Shown: positions 26,408-36,465, numbered from the stretch's first letter. The stretch is DNA of 64,000 bases from JAJRVM01 sp041752115 (GCA_041752115.1 JBGSHS010000179.1:10383-74382), one strand, 5' to 3'. Program-made: numbers and translations. Notes: generated from the letters alone by a model not told the origin.

Positions 26408-28906
26408 TCATTGCTCAGGCCGAAGCAGTTCCTGAGAGACCGCGATCGCCTCGACTGCCGACCGGGACAGCGGAGCCGGATGCAGCAAACCCTCTTGCCA
26501 TGCCTCGACATTCACGGTGCGCTGCGGGGAATCGGGATCTTCCGAGGGCCCCGGAGGAAGCAGGCTGGCAGCCTCATCGACCGCTTCCAAAGGAACCCAC
26601 TGCACGTAAGCCTGAGCGGCCTGCGAGAAAATCGTTGCTCCATCCACGCAACGCAGCGCCGGCAGACGCAGGTCGCGCTGGCGGTCCAGGCTGGGAAACC
26701 CGTCCAGGCTGCCGTAATACGACAAGACGCGGCGGGTCACGTCCTGCTGGGCAAAAATATCCCATGCTGCCGGATCCCAGCCGTACTGGTCTGCCGCAGC
26801 CAGCCAGGCGTCGTGGAGCAACTGATCGACGTAAACGCGTTCCATGTCCGTAATCTCGGCGTGGGGATTGGCGTCCAGGCGGCTGGTGACCGTTTTCAGG
26901 AATCGCGTCAGACCCGACTCGCCGCCGCCATACACGTAGGCCAGATCGGTATTGGCGAAGCGGAACTGGGTGTTGAGCAGCGTGGCCAGCGCGGCCCCGG
27001 GAACCTGCAGATCGGAGGGCGCACCCGCTGCCAACCACGGCTCCAACTGCTCCAACGCCAATTCGCTTTCGCGCGATAACTCGACCCGCAACACGTCCCG
27101 CAAATGAAATGCGATCCGCACGATCGCCTGCCGCGCGGGATTGGTCGTATCGCGAAACAGGTCGCGCAGTTGCGTTGCCGTCATGGACGGTTGACTCTCC
27201 AGTAACTGACGCAAACGCCACGACCGAACGGTATCGCCCATGCTGCCGGTGTTGATCCCCAGCGGAATGCGGTAAAAGGACCCGACCGGCCGATGGTTGC
27301 CACTCAACAGATACCCTTCCCGCGGATTGACCACGTGCGGCACCAGATCCGGCGGAATGATTGCCTGCCAGTCGTACTTGGTGCTGGTTCCGTCTTCCGC
27401 GGCACTGCCGCCATCCACGGCCAGCGGGCTGCGCAACGGCAGGGCTCCAATGGTCGAGTAGGCGATGTTCCCTTGGCTGTCGCCGCACAGCACGTTGGCC
27501 GAAGGAAACCGCCAGCCGGCCAGGCCGGCCATGAATTCGTCCACACTGGCAGCCCGCATCATGGCCACCGCGCCTTGAATCGTGTCGAAACCACGGTCGC
27601 ATATCGGCACCCGCTTCAGCGCCACCGGCGGCTCATCCGCTGGAGCAAATGCGAATTCGTTGACAATCGGCCCGAGATGCGTCACACCCACCTGCAGGAT
27701 CTGTGTCTCGCCGCCCTTGACGAAGATCTCCTCACGCACCATTTCGATGTCGCGCCACTGGCCGTCAAATTCGTATTGGCCGGGATGCTCCGGGTCCGTC
27801 TTCAAGCGGAACAGGTCCGCCTGATCAGCTCCCAGCGCCGTCATTCCCCAAGCGACTTTGGTATTCCACCCGATCAGAAGGATTGGTGAACCGGGCACAC
27901 CCACGCCGCGGGCGTTGATGGTTCGACCACAGAAATGAAATTCGTATAAGAGTGACGGGTTGGCCACCGGCGTCTGCGGCATGCTCACCAATACGGCCCC
28001 GCCCGTGCCGGAGTATTTCCCGTCCGCCACCCAGGCGTGGCTGAACTTGGGCGGTGACTCGCCCGGGCCGGAAGCCTCCTTTGGCCCCTGGGCATACCCA
28101 TGCTCCCGCAAATACGCCTCCGTTCGTTCGATCCACTGATCGGTCACATCCTCACGACCGACCACCGCAGACGAATCATCCGGGGGAGCTGGCTGGAAAC
28201 CGGCCGGAGGCGGAAAGGGGAAGCGACCGGGCCGTTGAGCGCCGCGTGGCGGCACCGCGCGCTCTGCACCACCGCGACCTTGCGGCGATGACGCGTCGGC
28301 AACGGACGCAGGTGCCTGCAGATTCCGATAGGCGATCAGATCGCGAGTGCCGTCCGTGGCAAAGAACTGCGCCAGGTGCCACCACGAAAGCAGACAGTCG
28401 GCCGGCGTCCATGGCTCCGGCCGCAGACCGGTGCGAGCAAACATGTCAGGCAGATCGGCAGCGTGTTGCTTCACGTAGTCGTTGACTCCCTGCGAGTACG
28501 CTTCGAGCAACTCGACCGATTCCTGATCCAATTCGGCCACACGCTGTCGCGCGGTACGGGCGAAGCCGAAACTGCGCATCTTGCGGTCGCTGGTCACCGC
28601 ACTGTCCCGATTCCGGCGCGCGTGAGGCAGATCTCCCACGACTTCCGCCAGCCGGCCTTGGATCGTGCGCAGCGAGTAGTACATCTGAAAAACGCGATCC
28701 TGCGCCGCCGCATATCCCAACCCGTACATCGCTCCCGCATCGCTCTGGGCGAAGATGTGCGGCACGCCCCATTGATCCCGCAACAACTCAATCTTCCCGT
28801 AACCGGTCACCGTCTCGTCAGCCGAAATCGATCGCAGCGGATCGAGACACAGCAGCGCGGTCAGAACGACGACGACCAAAACATTGACAAGAACTCGGGT
28901 AAGCAT
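26408..28906 (-). CDS. Exported penicillin-acylase-family amidohydrolase
   Basis: An 832-residue Ntn hydrolase precursor with signal peptide (MLTRVLVNVLVVVVLTALLC, cleavage near SISADE). The alpha chain begins with YGKIELLRDQWGVPHIFAQS and LGYAAAQDRVFQM. A Pro/Gly/Arg-rich linker (about 198-250) precedes the autocatalytic site, where Ser289 in FSHAWVADG should become the N-terminal nucleophile of the beta chain. The usual SNAW is SHAW here. The oxyanion and substrate segment GWNTKVAWGMTALGADQADL is conserved. Family members hydrolyse beta-lactams, N-acyl-homoserine lactones or other amides; the substrate is open. I chose ATG 28906 for the signal peptide; ATG 28927 is alternative. Confidence 0.9.
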   Translation of the reverse strand: MLTRVLVNVLVVVVLTALLCLDPLRSISADETVTGYGKIELLRDQWGVPHIFAQSDAGAMYGLGYAAAQDRVFQMYYSLRTIQGRLAEVVGDLPHARRNRDSAVTSDRKMRSFGFARTARQRVAELDQESVELLEAYSQGVNDYVKQHAADLPDMFARTGLRPEPWTPADCLLSWWHLAQFFATDGTRDLIAYRNLQAPASVADASSPQGRGGAERAVPPRGAQRPGRFPFPPPAGFQPAPPDDSSAVVGREDVTDQWIERTEAYLREHGYAQGPKEASGPGESPPKFSHAWVADGKYSGTGGAVLVSMPQTPVANPSLLYEFHFCGRTINARGVGVPGSPILLIGWNTKVAWGMTALGADQADLFRLKTDPEHPGQYEFDGQWRDIEMVREEIFVKGGETQILQVGVTHLGPIVNEFAFAPADEPPVALKRVPICDRGFDTIQGAVAMMRAASVDEFMAGLAGWRFPSANVLCGDSQGNIAYSTIGALPLRSPLAVDGGSAAEDGTSTKYDWQAIIPPDLVPHVVNPREGYLLSGNHRPVGSFYRIPLGINTGSMGDTVRSWRLRQLLESQPSMTATQLRDLFRDTTNPARQAIVRIAFHLRDVLRVELSRESELALEQLEPWLAAGAPSDLQVPGAALATLLNTQFRFANTDLAYVYGGGESGLTRFLKTVTSRLDANPHAEITDMERVYVDQLLHDAWLAAADQYGWDPAAWDIFAQQDVTRRVLSYYGSLDGFPSLDRQRDLRLPALRCVDGATIFSQAAQAYVQWVPLEAVDEAASLLPPGPSEDPDSPQRTVNVEAWQEGLLHPAPLSRSAVEAIAVSQELLRPEQ

Positions 28907-29014
28907 AGGTGGTCGTTCCTTTCGCATGTTTCGCTGTCGAATACCCGTACGGTGCGCCCAGGTTCTGCTGAGCCGCCAGCGTTCGGCCTACCCGGCGCAA
29001 GCGGCCTCCCTGCA

Positions 29015-29166
29015 GAAATGTCTAATGACGAAATACCCAATGACGAAAGAAACGCAGGCAACCCAGGGTGCCTGCAACTGCCAGGCTCATCGCCAACTGG
29101 CTCGTCATCGGTCACTGGTCATGCGTCATTCCCTTCGTCACTGGGTATTTCGTCATTAGACATTTC
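29015..29166. repeat. 33-bp inverted repeat (long hairpin-capable element)
   Basis: The left arm (29015-29047) and right arm (29134-29166) are complementary over 33 bases with one mismatch, which is a G-U pair in RNA. The ~86-base interior contains further ACTGG/CCAGT-type partial repeats. It starts about 110 bases upstream of the penicillin-acylase start and ends about 10 bases from the stop of the isomerase gene, both leftward. It may act as a terminator-like hairpin or be a dispersed non-autonomous element; no T-run follows. Confidence 0.85.
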
Positions 29167-29177
29167 CCCAAGGATTT

Positions 29178-30050
29178 TCACGTCGGGAAGACGGAACGCA
29201 GGTACTTCTGGTTCAGCTGATAGCACTCTTCAACTGACTTGCCCGGCTCGGTCGCCGCTTCAATGACCAGCCATCCGCTCCAGCCGATATCGTCAAGAGC
29301 TGCTTTGACTTTCAGGAAATCGACTTTGCCTTGCCCCAACAGGGAGGTGTTTTCTTTGGCATGGACCTGGCAGATGCGTTCTCGGCCGAGCTGACGAATT
29401 CCGTCGTAGATGTCGTAGCCCATCGTCTCCATGTTGGCCACATCATAGTAGACTTGCACGGCGGGTGATCCGACCGCATCGAGAATCCGCAGGTGCTCCT
29501 GGGCGTCGAGCCACGATTCGATCCCCAGAATGACACCCGCTTGTTCGGCAGCCGGAGCCACCTTCTTGAGCCGGTCGATAACCTGCTGCTGTTCGCGCGG
29601 TTTGTCCTTGATGTCTCCGTTGCTGAAGAATGCCAGCAACACGATCCGCTGCTTCATCTTCGGCATCACCTCGATCACATCCACGACCCATTGCTCGGCA
29701 TCCGGATCGGACGCGTATGGTTTGGAGTTGAGTTCGGCGAGGCCCAACGAGGCGATTTCCAGCCCCAGCGTCTGGCACTTCTCGGCATAGGCCTGTCGCG
29801 CTTCTTCCTGGCGGAGATCGTATTTTCCCCCTGGAGACCCAAACACGACTTGAACTCCATCCACTCCGATCCGCTTCGCCGCATCGAGTGCTGCCACGTC
29901 CTGCTGGTATCCAATGGACCAGTCGCAGGCACCGATTTTGAACGTCCGCGAAGTGTCTTCCGCCAACAATCGAGCCAGCGGCGAGAGCGACAACGCCACT
30001 CCGGCCCCCCACTGCATGGCCTGACGACGATTGATAACCGTTGGGTGCAT
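29178..30050 (-). CDS. Tat-exported sugar phosphate isomerase/epimerase-like TIM barrel
   Basis: A 290-residue xylose-isomerase-like TIM-barrel protein. The N-terminus has a twin-arginine signal (INRRQAMQWGAGVALSLSPL). Barrel strands with candidate metal ligands are LGIESWLD (Glu), VYYDVANMET (Asp), CQVHAKEN (His) and WLVIEA (Glu). The start is ATG 30050 with AAGGAA seven bases upstream; a longer frame to 30143 would bury the Tat motif. Related planctomycete proteins are annotated as hydroxypyruvate-isomerase- or IolE-like; the substrate is unknown. A paralogue-like gene lies at 41545. Confidence 0.85.
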   Translation of the reverse strand: MHPTVINRRQAMQWGAGVALSLSPLARLLAEDTSRTFKIGACDWSIGYQQDVAALDAAKRIGVDGVQVVFGSPGGKYDLRQEEARQAYAEKCQTLGLEIASLGLAELNSKPYASDPDAEQWVVDVIEVMPKMKQRIVLLAFFSNGDIKDKPREQQQVIDRLKKVAPAAEQAGVILGIESWLDAQEHLRILDAVGSPAVQVYYDVANMETMGYDIYDGIRQLGRERICQVHAKENTSLLGQGKVDFLKVKAALDDIGWSGWLVIEAATEPGKSVEECYQLNQKYLRSVFPT

Positions 30051-30504
30051 CGTGTGTTCCTTAACGCGAGGTGGTAGGATCAGCGGTGAGCAATAAACCG
30101 GAGGCTCATGGGTGGCGATCGTTCGACACGGCATGGTCGGCAAGGCTCAAGCGACGAACGTACGGGCCTGCTCGCCTCTCGCTTACGCTTCGGGCAAACC
30201 CTGAAGCCCCCACCGACAAGAGCGTGCTGGCCGCGGAAAAAAAACAGACGCCAGCTGCGGAGCTCTGATTCTCAGCCTCATTGTAAGTCTGCCGCAGAGC
30301 AGTCACAAGTTGGAGCTGACCGGAGACACTGCCGTACAGGCCGAAAGGGGTGGAACCGTCGCAGCGCCCCTTGGGATGCATCGGCCCGTGCGGTATGGTA
30401 GAGGCTGGTTCGTCGCCTCGCGAGGTTCCAGCCGCACGCGGCCGACACACCTGATCGTAGTGCGGCCCACCTTCTACCAGATGGCCTCTTACCAGGAGAC
30501 TCCC
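30051..30504. other. Intergenic region, nothing recognised
   Basis: About 450 bases separating divergent genes. No credible small gene, RNA or repeat was found. Confidence 0.4.
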
Positions 30505-32514
30505 ATGCTCACCCGCCGGCAACCGCACTCCAAGTTGTTGTTCTGTCTGCTCGCCACGTTCCTGGTCTACCCGTCGCCGGCGACGGCCGAGGACACACTC
30601 CTTCCAGCTGATTGGCAAGCCGCCTGGAAGACCCCAGGCAACGACCTGCGTCCGCTGCAGATTGTGCACGGCATGAGTTTACCGCCAGCGCAGGGGGATG
30701 AGGGACCGGAGTCGGTCGCGGCCAGGTACCTGCAGCAGCTGCAGGAGCTCGGTCTGGGGGGGATCGTTTGTAACATGCCTTTTCGGAATTACCTGCAGGG
30801 AGAAGAGGCCTGGCAGATGCTGGCCACGGTGATCCAGCAGTGCCAGGATCGGAACATGGTGGTCTGGCTCTACGACGAGGAAGGCTATCCGAGTGGCGCC
30901 GCGGGGGGACTGGTGTTGCAGGAAGACCCTGCTTTTGAAGCGCTGGAACTGGCGTATGATGCGACCGCGTCGGATCCGTTCGTCGTGCGGCCGTCGTACG
31001 AGTTTACCCATGCCAACAACAACTACGCCGCCTCTCGGCGGTATGTCAATCTGCTGGACGCCGACGCGACTGCCTGCTTCATTCGTGTGACCCACGATGC
31101 CTATTGGGCTCACTTGGAGCCGTGGTTCGGCACCACGATCCAGGCGATGTTTACCGACGAACCTTCGCTGCTGGCCGTCTCGCTGGGACAGATTCCGGAG
31201 CAGGCACGCAAGCGCGTGCGCGTCGTTGATCCGGCCGATCCGACCGTCAAGCCGTTGCCAGCCGTCCCCTGGTGCCGCGATCTGCCGCAGCAGTATGAGC
31301 AACGGTTTCACGAGGACATTTTGGCACAACGCCGTTCCTTGTTCTCGGGCAACTCCCCCGAAGATCGCCGTGTGCGTCGGCAGTTCTGGTCGCTGGTGGC
31401 CGAACTGATTGCCGATCGATACTTCGGCCAGTTGGAATCGTGGTGCACGGCGCACCGCGTGGTGAGCTCAGGCCATACGCTCTGGGAGGAAGCGCTCATC
31501 CACCATGTGGCCATCGAAGGTAACGGACTGAAAGCGCTCAGCCGCATGCAGCTCCCCGGCCTCGACATGCTCTCGTCCGATCCGGAAGCGGTCGTGCATG
31601 TCGGATGGCTGACAGCCGGACTTCCCTCCTCAGCAGCGACACTGACCGGCGGGCGCCGCGTCATGACCGAAGTAAGTGATTTTTCGCAGAAGCAGCAGTC
31701 CAATCAGCCGGCCAGCCTGGCGGCCATGCAGGCGACCGCCGCCTGGCAAGCAGCGTGGGGCGTCACCGACTTCACACTCTATTACGGCATGCGTGATCGA
31801 TCACAGGAAGAATACCGGGCGTATGGGGATTTCGTAGGGCGAGTCAACGCCGTGCTCAAGCCGGCCGCGCAAGAACCGCTCGTGCTGCTCTACTATCCCA
31901 TGTTCGATTTGTGGTCGGAGTACATTCCGGTTTCGGATCCGCTGAACCTCAACACGCAGTCGCCGCGGGCTCGCCAGATTGTCAACTCCTTCATGCGGTT
32001 GGGGCAGATGCTGCAGCAGAACCAGCTTCCCTTCGCGCTGGTTGATCACGAGTTTCTGGCTCAGGCACGCGTCCAAAGTGATGGCTCCATCGCGCTCGGC
32101 AACCACGTCTTCCGCGGTCTGCTCTTGCCCGCGGGCGTGGAGTTGCCAGAGTCGGCCGCGACCGTCGCCCAGCAAATGCGGCAGGCTTCCGCCTCTCGCG
32201 TGCTCGCCGACGTGGACGACAAGCCACTGGATGTCGCAGCGGTCCGAGCAGCCGTCACGCCACTCGGCCAGCTGGTACCGGCATCGTCGCGCATGGCAAT
32301 GGGGCAGTTTCAGCGCGACGGCCACACCGTGCTGCTGTTGGTCAACGTGGGTGAGAAGGCCTATGACGGCAAGTTGACTACCTCCGAAGCGCGCCAGTGG
32401 CTGCGGCTCGACCCGCACGACGGTAGTATCTCGGAGCTCTCGTCCACACCGCAGAGCGAAGCTCCGTTACAGCTGAACCCCCACCAGACCTGCATTCTGG
32501 TTTCCAAGAGTTAG
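30505..32514 (+). CDS. Exported glycoside-hydrolase-like TIM-barrel protein
   Basis: A 669-residue secreted protein with signal peptide (residues 1-28, cleavage near ATAED). The catalytic-type region includes ELGLGGIVCNMPFRNYL (81-97), WLYDEEGYPSG (121-131) and FTDEPS (216-221). These resemble TIM-barrel glycosidases that recognise rhamnose- or galactose-type sugars; Glu219 and an acidic residue in 123-126 are candidate catalytic residues. A flavodoxin-like domain with a beta-galactosidase-trimerisation flavour (YYPMFDLWSEYIP onward) and a C-terminal beta domain follow. AGGAG six bases upstream fixes ATG 30505; longer frames upstream lack a signal. No specific GH family is claimed. Confidence 0.7.
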   Translation: MLTRRQPHSKLLFCLLATFLVYPSPATAEDTLLPADWQAAWKTPGNDLRPLQIVHGMSLPPAQGDEGPESVAARYLQQLQELGLGGIVCNMPFRNYLQGEEAWQMLATVIQQCQDRNMVVWLYDEEGYPSGAAGGLVLQEDPAFEALELAYDATASDPFVVRPSYEFTHANNNYAASRRYVNLLDADATACFIRVTHDAYWAHLEPWFGTTIQAMFTDEPSLLAVSLGQIPEQARKRVRVVDPADPTVKPLPAVPWCRDLPQQYEQRFHEDILAQRRSLFSGNSPEDRRVRRQFWSLVAELIADRYFGQLESWCTAHRVVSSGHTLWEEALIHHVAIEGNGLKALSRMQLPGLDMLSSDPEAVVHVGWLTAGLPSSAATLTGGRRVMTEVSDFSQKQQSNQPASLAAMQATAAWQAAWGVTDFTLYYGMRDRSQEEYRAYGDFVGRVNAVLKPAAQEPLVLLYYPMFDLWSEYIPVSDPLNLNTQSPRARQIVNSFMRLGQMLQQNQLPFALVDHEFLAQARVQSDGSIALGNHVFRGLLLPAGVELPESAATVAQQMRQASASRVLADVDDKPLDVAAVRAAVTPLGQLVPASSRMAMGQFQRDGHTVLLLVNVGEKAYDGKLTTSEARQWLRLDPHDGSISELSSTPQSEAPLQLNPHQTCILVSKS

Positions 32515-33161
32515 TACGCCTTAGAGCCAGTTGCCGACAGCCGATAGGGACAACCAGCGAAAATCAATTCGCCACTGGGCATTCTGCGGTTTTCGCACCA
32601 CAGCGAAGTCCGCAAGCAGAGGTCCTGCCGCCGGCAGCGCCGCGAGGCCGCATGCCGTTTCCCGACGGGACCAACTTCTGGGAAGTGGCAGGGGAATAGG
32701 GAATGCCGCAATGCACAATGCCACAATGCAGCAATGGATCCGCGGGGCGGCGGCAGAGAGCCTCACTGCTACGGACAGCCGGCCCGCTCACGCTGCGCAT
32801 TGTCGCATTCCCTATTGCACAACCATTTCCTTGCGCCCGGTCCTGCTCCGGCAAATGCTCGACAATCGCCCACGCGATGCCTTCTCTTCGTCTTTTTTGT
32901 TCTGCCGCTGCTTGTGGGGCGTTCTGCCGTTTTTTTGTCGGATCCCCTATCCCCAGATGTCCCAAGTCCTCGGATGGACTCTTTCTTGCGCCGCCCCGTA
33001 CGGATTCACTTCTGGACTAGTCAAACTCAGCGCTACCTCGTTGCATCCGAGGTGACAAGGGGTATACGATGGCACGCTGACACGCAGTCCAGCTGGTTTG
33101 GGGTCCGGTAGCCGTCTCCAGCCGGCCTGCCAGGGGAACTATCTCACGGAGTGAAGTTGCC
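32515..33161. other. Intergenic region carrying a dispersed repeat
   Basis: About 650 bases between the glycosidase-like gene and the UroD-like gene. It contains the repeat at 32640 and a related inverted fragment, CGCATTGTCGCATTCCCTAT, near 32797. No gene was seen. Confidence 0.5.
32640..32740. repeat. Fourth copy of the CACAATG-core dispersed repeat
   Basis: Contains CTGGGAAGTGG, then GGGAATAGGGAATGCCGCAA and three degenerate 8-bp units (about 32700-32736). The flank matches the complement of the distal flank of the block at 13852-13940, showing that the flank and tandem core move or are copied together. Confidence 0.8.
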
Positions 33162-34448
33162 ATGAACTCAGCACCCAGCGGAACGATGACCAGCCGCCAG
33201 CGGCTGCAGGCAGCGTTGAACCACCAGCAACCCGATCGTGTCTGTGTGGATTTCGGGTCGACGGCCGTTACGGGGATTCACGCCTCGGCTCTGACTCGCC
33301 TGCGTCGGGCCGTGTTGGGCGATGACAGGTACCGGGTGAAGGTGATCGAGCCGTACCAGGTGCTCGGCGAGGTGGACGACGCGTTGCGGGAGGCGTTGGG
33401 GATTGACGTGGTGGGTGTGCTGACAAGGTGCTCGATCTTCGGCACCCAGCAGAAGGGCTGGAAGCCCTTCACGCTCAACGACGGCACCGAGGTGCTCGTT
33501 ACCGAGGACTTTAACTACACCCGGGATGAACATGGTAACACGTTTGTCTATCCCGAAGGGGACATGACGGTGCCGCCCAGCGGTCACATGCCACAGACCG
33601 GCTATTTCTTCGACTCGATCGTGCGTCAGCCGCCGATTGACGAGCAGAAACTGGATCCGCGCGACAACATGGAAGAGTTCACGTTGCTCAATGACGAAGA
33701 CATGGCTCACTACACGCGGATGCGCCAGTGGCTGGACGAACGGAGTGATTACGGAGCGATGCTGATCATCCCCGGCGCGGCGTTCGGCGACATTGCGTTG
33801 GTCCCAGCTCCGTTCCTCAAGCACCCCAAAGGCATTCGGGATGTGGAGGAATGGTACGTGTCGACTGCCATTCGCAAGGACTATGTGCTGGAAGTGTTTG
33901 AGCACCAGTGCCGCATCGCCGAACAGAACATTGCCACCTTGATCGATTTCTTTGGCGACCGGATCGACGCGGCTTTCATCACCGGCACCGATTTCGGTAC
34001 GCAGCGTGGCCAGTTCATCGCCACACAAGCATATCGCGAGATGTACAAACCATTTCACCTGCGAGTCAACCAGCTGATTCACGAACGGACCAACTGGAAG
34101 ACGTTCATTCATTCCTGCGGTTCGGTCTTCGACCTGGTGGCCGAGTTCATTGAGGCCGGATTCGATATTCTCAATCCCGTCCAATGCTCGGCCGCGTGCA
34201 TGGACCCGGTCGAATTGAAGAAGAAGTATGGCGACAATATCGTGTTCTGGGGTGGGGGCGTCGATACGCAGAAGACCATCGCTTTCGGAACACCCGACGA
34301 AGTCTACCGACAGGTTCGCGAACGGATTGAAGTGTTCAATCAGAAGGGCGGCATGGTCTTCAACACCATCCACAACATTCAGGGAAACACGCCGACCGAG
34401 AACCTGCTGGCCATGTTCGACGCGATTCGCGACAGTGCCCGGAAGTAG
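33162..34448 (+). CDS. Uroporphyrinogen-decarboxylase-family protein (MtaA/CmuA-like methyltransferase type)
   Basis: A 428-residue cytoplasmic protein of the UroD superfamily. Blocks are RQRLQAALNHQQPDRVCVDF (N-terminus), ITGTDFGTQRGQFIATQAYR (centre) and TFIHSCGSVFDLVAEFIEAG (C-terminal half). HSCGS holds the His/Cys pair that binds zinc in corrinoid methyltransferases of this superfamily. The later segment is NIVFWGGGVDTQKTIAFGTP. It is not the heme enzyme HemE: the N-terminal HemE signature is missing and several long insertions are present. Planctomycetes carry many such paralogues, often beside sugar genes, with unknown substrates. A sugar porter gene follows. Confidence 0.83.
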   Translation: MNSAPSGTMTSRQRLQAALNHQQPDRVCVDFGSTAVTGIHASALTRLRRAVLGDDRYRVKVIEPYQVLGEVDDALREALGIDVVGVLTRCSIFGTQQKGWKPFTLNDGTEVLVTEDFNYTRDEHGNTFVYPEGDMTVPPSGHMPQTGYFFDSIVRQPPIDEQKLDPRDNMEEFTLLNDEDMAHYTRMRQWLDERSDYGAMLIIPGAAFGDIALVPAPFLKHPKGIRDVEEWYVSTAIRKDYVLEVFEHQCRIAEQNIATLIDFFGDRIDAAFITGTDFGTQRGQFIATQAYREMYKPFHLRVNQLIHERTNWKTFIHSCGSVFDLVAEFIEAGFDILNPVQCSAACMDPVELKKKYGDNIVFWGGGVDTQKTIAFGTPDEVYRQVRERIEVFNQKGGMVFNTIHNIQGNTPTENLLAMFDAIRDSARK

Positions 34449-34660
34449 CCTCTCACCCATCTCGTGACGCGACTCTCGGGGAAGCGGTTTCGGACCGATC
34501 GACTGAAAGCAGGGAGTGTTCATCGGGAATCCCGGGACACGACGGAGCGATGGAAAGGCCAAGGTGTCACCAGGCGCGGAGAGGCCGGCGGCATGCGGCA
34601 GGGGAATCGGCATGGCGAGAGCAATGCGACCGTGAGAGAGTCCTCGTACAGGAAACCAAA

Positions 34661-36106
34661 ATGTCGACCAGCAATTCGGCGGAGCAGGCGTCCCGTCCTC
34701 TGGCTGCAGCAACGGGCGGCGGAGCGGAACAGGGGAGCATATCGTACCTGGTGCTTATCTGCTTTGTAGCCACACTCGGCGGACTGTTGTTCGGATACGA
34801 CACGGCGGTGATCGCCGGGGCAATTGGGTTTCTGAAGCAGTACTTCAGTCTCTCGCCGACGCAGGAAGGCTGGGTGGCTTCCAGTGCGCTGGTCGGTTGC
34901 GTGCTCGGTGCCATGATGGCGGGAGTGATGAGCGACTACTTCGGACGTAAGAAGGTGCTCATCCTGTGCGCGATCCTGTTCATCATTTCGGCGGTTGGAA
35001 CAGCCATTCCTGACAGTCAGTTGACCTTTGTGATCTACCGGGCCCTGGGAGGCATTGGCGTCGGTGCGGCCTCGATGACGTCACCGATGTACATCGCCGA
35101 GGTCTCTCCGGCGCGCATCCGCGGGCGCATGGTGTCGCTCAATCAGCTGGCCATCGTGTTCGGTATGCTGGCAGTCTATTTCGTCAATTTTGCGATCGCT
35201 CACGGCGGCGACGAAACCTGGAACGTGACGACCGGCTGGCGTTGGATGTTCGCCTCGGAGAATGTCCCTGCGGTAGCCCTGCTGGCACTCCTGGTGCTGG
35301 TGCCGGAAAGTCCTCGCTGGCTGGTCAAACAGGAGCGACCGGCCGAGGCACTCGCCGTGCTCACACGAGTCAACGGGACCGCGGAAGCGCAACGCGAACT
35401 CCATTCCATCAAGAGCACGATCCAGCAGGAAAGTGAGTCGCTTTCGCAGCTCTTCGAGCCGGGGATGCGCATCGTGCTGGCCATCGGTGTCGTCTTGGCC
35501 GTGCTGCAGCAGGTGACCGGCATCAACGTATTTCTCTACTATGCTCCCGAAATCTTCAAAGCGATGGCGGGGGCTGGCACGACGGCCGCCATGTTGCAGA
35601 CGGTCGTTGTGGGAGCGGTCAACATGGGATTCACGGTCGTTGCGATCTGGACTGTCGATCGACTCGGCCGCAAGCCGTTAATGATCCTCGGATATTTCGG
35701 GATGGCGATCAGTCTGGCGGCGTTGGGACTGGCGGCCTACTTCCAGCAGACCAAGATCTGGGTCCTCCTCTTCATCCTCTCGTACATCGCCTGCTTCGCC
35801 CTGTCCGTGGGCCCCGTGACCTGGGTGATTCTGGCCGAGATCTTTCCCACGCGCATCCGCGGTCGAGCGATGGCGATCGCCACCGTCTGTTTGTGGGCAG
35901 CCAACTATGTCGTGTCCCAGACGTTTCCCATGTTCGACGATAAGGACTCCTGGCTCGTGAAGCAGTTCCACCACGCCTTCCCCTTCTGGCTCTACGGTTT
36001 CTTCAGTCTGTTGGCCGTCGGTTTTCTGATCCGATTCGTGCCCGAGACCAAAGGCCGCACGCTGGAGGAGATCGAACGTCATTGGATGGGGAGCAAGCGA
36101 GCGTAG
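34661..36106 (+). CDS. Sugar porter of the major facilitator superfamily
   Basis: A 481-residue inner-membrane transporter with 12 predicted TM helices. Sugar-porter signatures are LGGLLFGYDTAVIAGA (TM1), SDYFGRKKVLI (loop 2-3), VPESPRWLVKQERPAEAL (after TM6), QQVTGINVFLYYAPEIF (TM7) and VPETKGRTLEEIE (C-terminus), as in XylE/GalP/AraE. Transport is expected to be proton-coupled uptake of a hexose or pentose. AGGAA seven bases upstream supports ATG 34661. It may serve the neighbouring sugar enzymes; the substrate is not readable. Confidence 0.94.
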   Translation: MSTSNSAEQASRPLAAATGGGAEQGSISYLVLICFVATLGGLLFGYDTAVIAGAIGFLKQYFSLSPTQEGWVASSALVGCVLGAMMAGVMSDYFGRKKVLILCAILFIISAVGTAIPDSQLTFVIYRALGGIGVGAASMTSPMYIAEVSPARIRGRMVSLNQLAIVFGMLAVYFVNFAIAHGGDETWNVTTGWRWMFASENVPAVALLALLVLVPESPRWLVKQERPAEALAVLTRVNGTAEAQRELHSIKSTIQQESESLSQLFEPGMRIVLAIGVVLAVLQQVTGINVFLYYAPEIFKAMAGAGTTAAMLQTVVVGAVNMGFTVVAIWTVDRLGRKPLMILGYFGMAISLAALGLAAYFQQTKIWVLLFILSYIACFALSVGPVTWVILAEIFPTRIRGRAMAIATVCLWAANYVVSQTFPMFDDKDSWLVKQFHHAFPFWLYGFFSLLAVGFLIRFVPETKGRTLEEIERHWMGSKRA

Positions 36107-36465
36107 AATCGCATGGAAAACCGCAGAACATCCTGACCCCAACGGCGCAGACACAAGCTCCCAGAGTCCGGATTTTCCCATCCCCGCGGCGTGACTTCGC
36201 TGCTCCTGACCTGACGAGTGTCACCCGTGCGCTGTCACGCCTTGCGGTCCACGGTCGAACCGTGTCGCATCTCATCCGCCTGCTTGGTGGACCAACATGA
36301 ACTTCTCGTGGCGCAGCCCTGAAACGCCGAGGGACCGTCTCTCCCCGACGGTCGCGACCGTGCCCTTGCTCCGGGGCTCGACATCGGGTAGTTTGCGCAA
36401 GCCAGATCTGGTTGCTTGCAGAGCGGATGTGCATCGCTGGTCACTGAGCCGATTGGGAGGAGGCT
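36107..36465. other. Intergenic region, nothing recognised
   Basis: About 360 bases between the sugar porter and the DUF4214 gene, without a credible gene, RNA or repeat. Confidence 0.4.

Noticed and set aside
33162..34448. HemE (heme biosynthesis)
   Set aside because: The HemE N-terminal signature is missing, and the HSCG motif and insertions fit the methyltransferase branch of the superfamily.
33168..34712. A 514-codon frame antisense to the UroD-like gene
   Set aside because: Shadow of a recognisable gene; composition is typical of reverse-strand GC-rich frames and no domain is visible.
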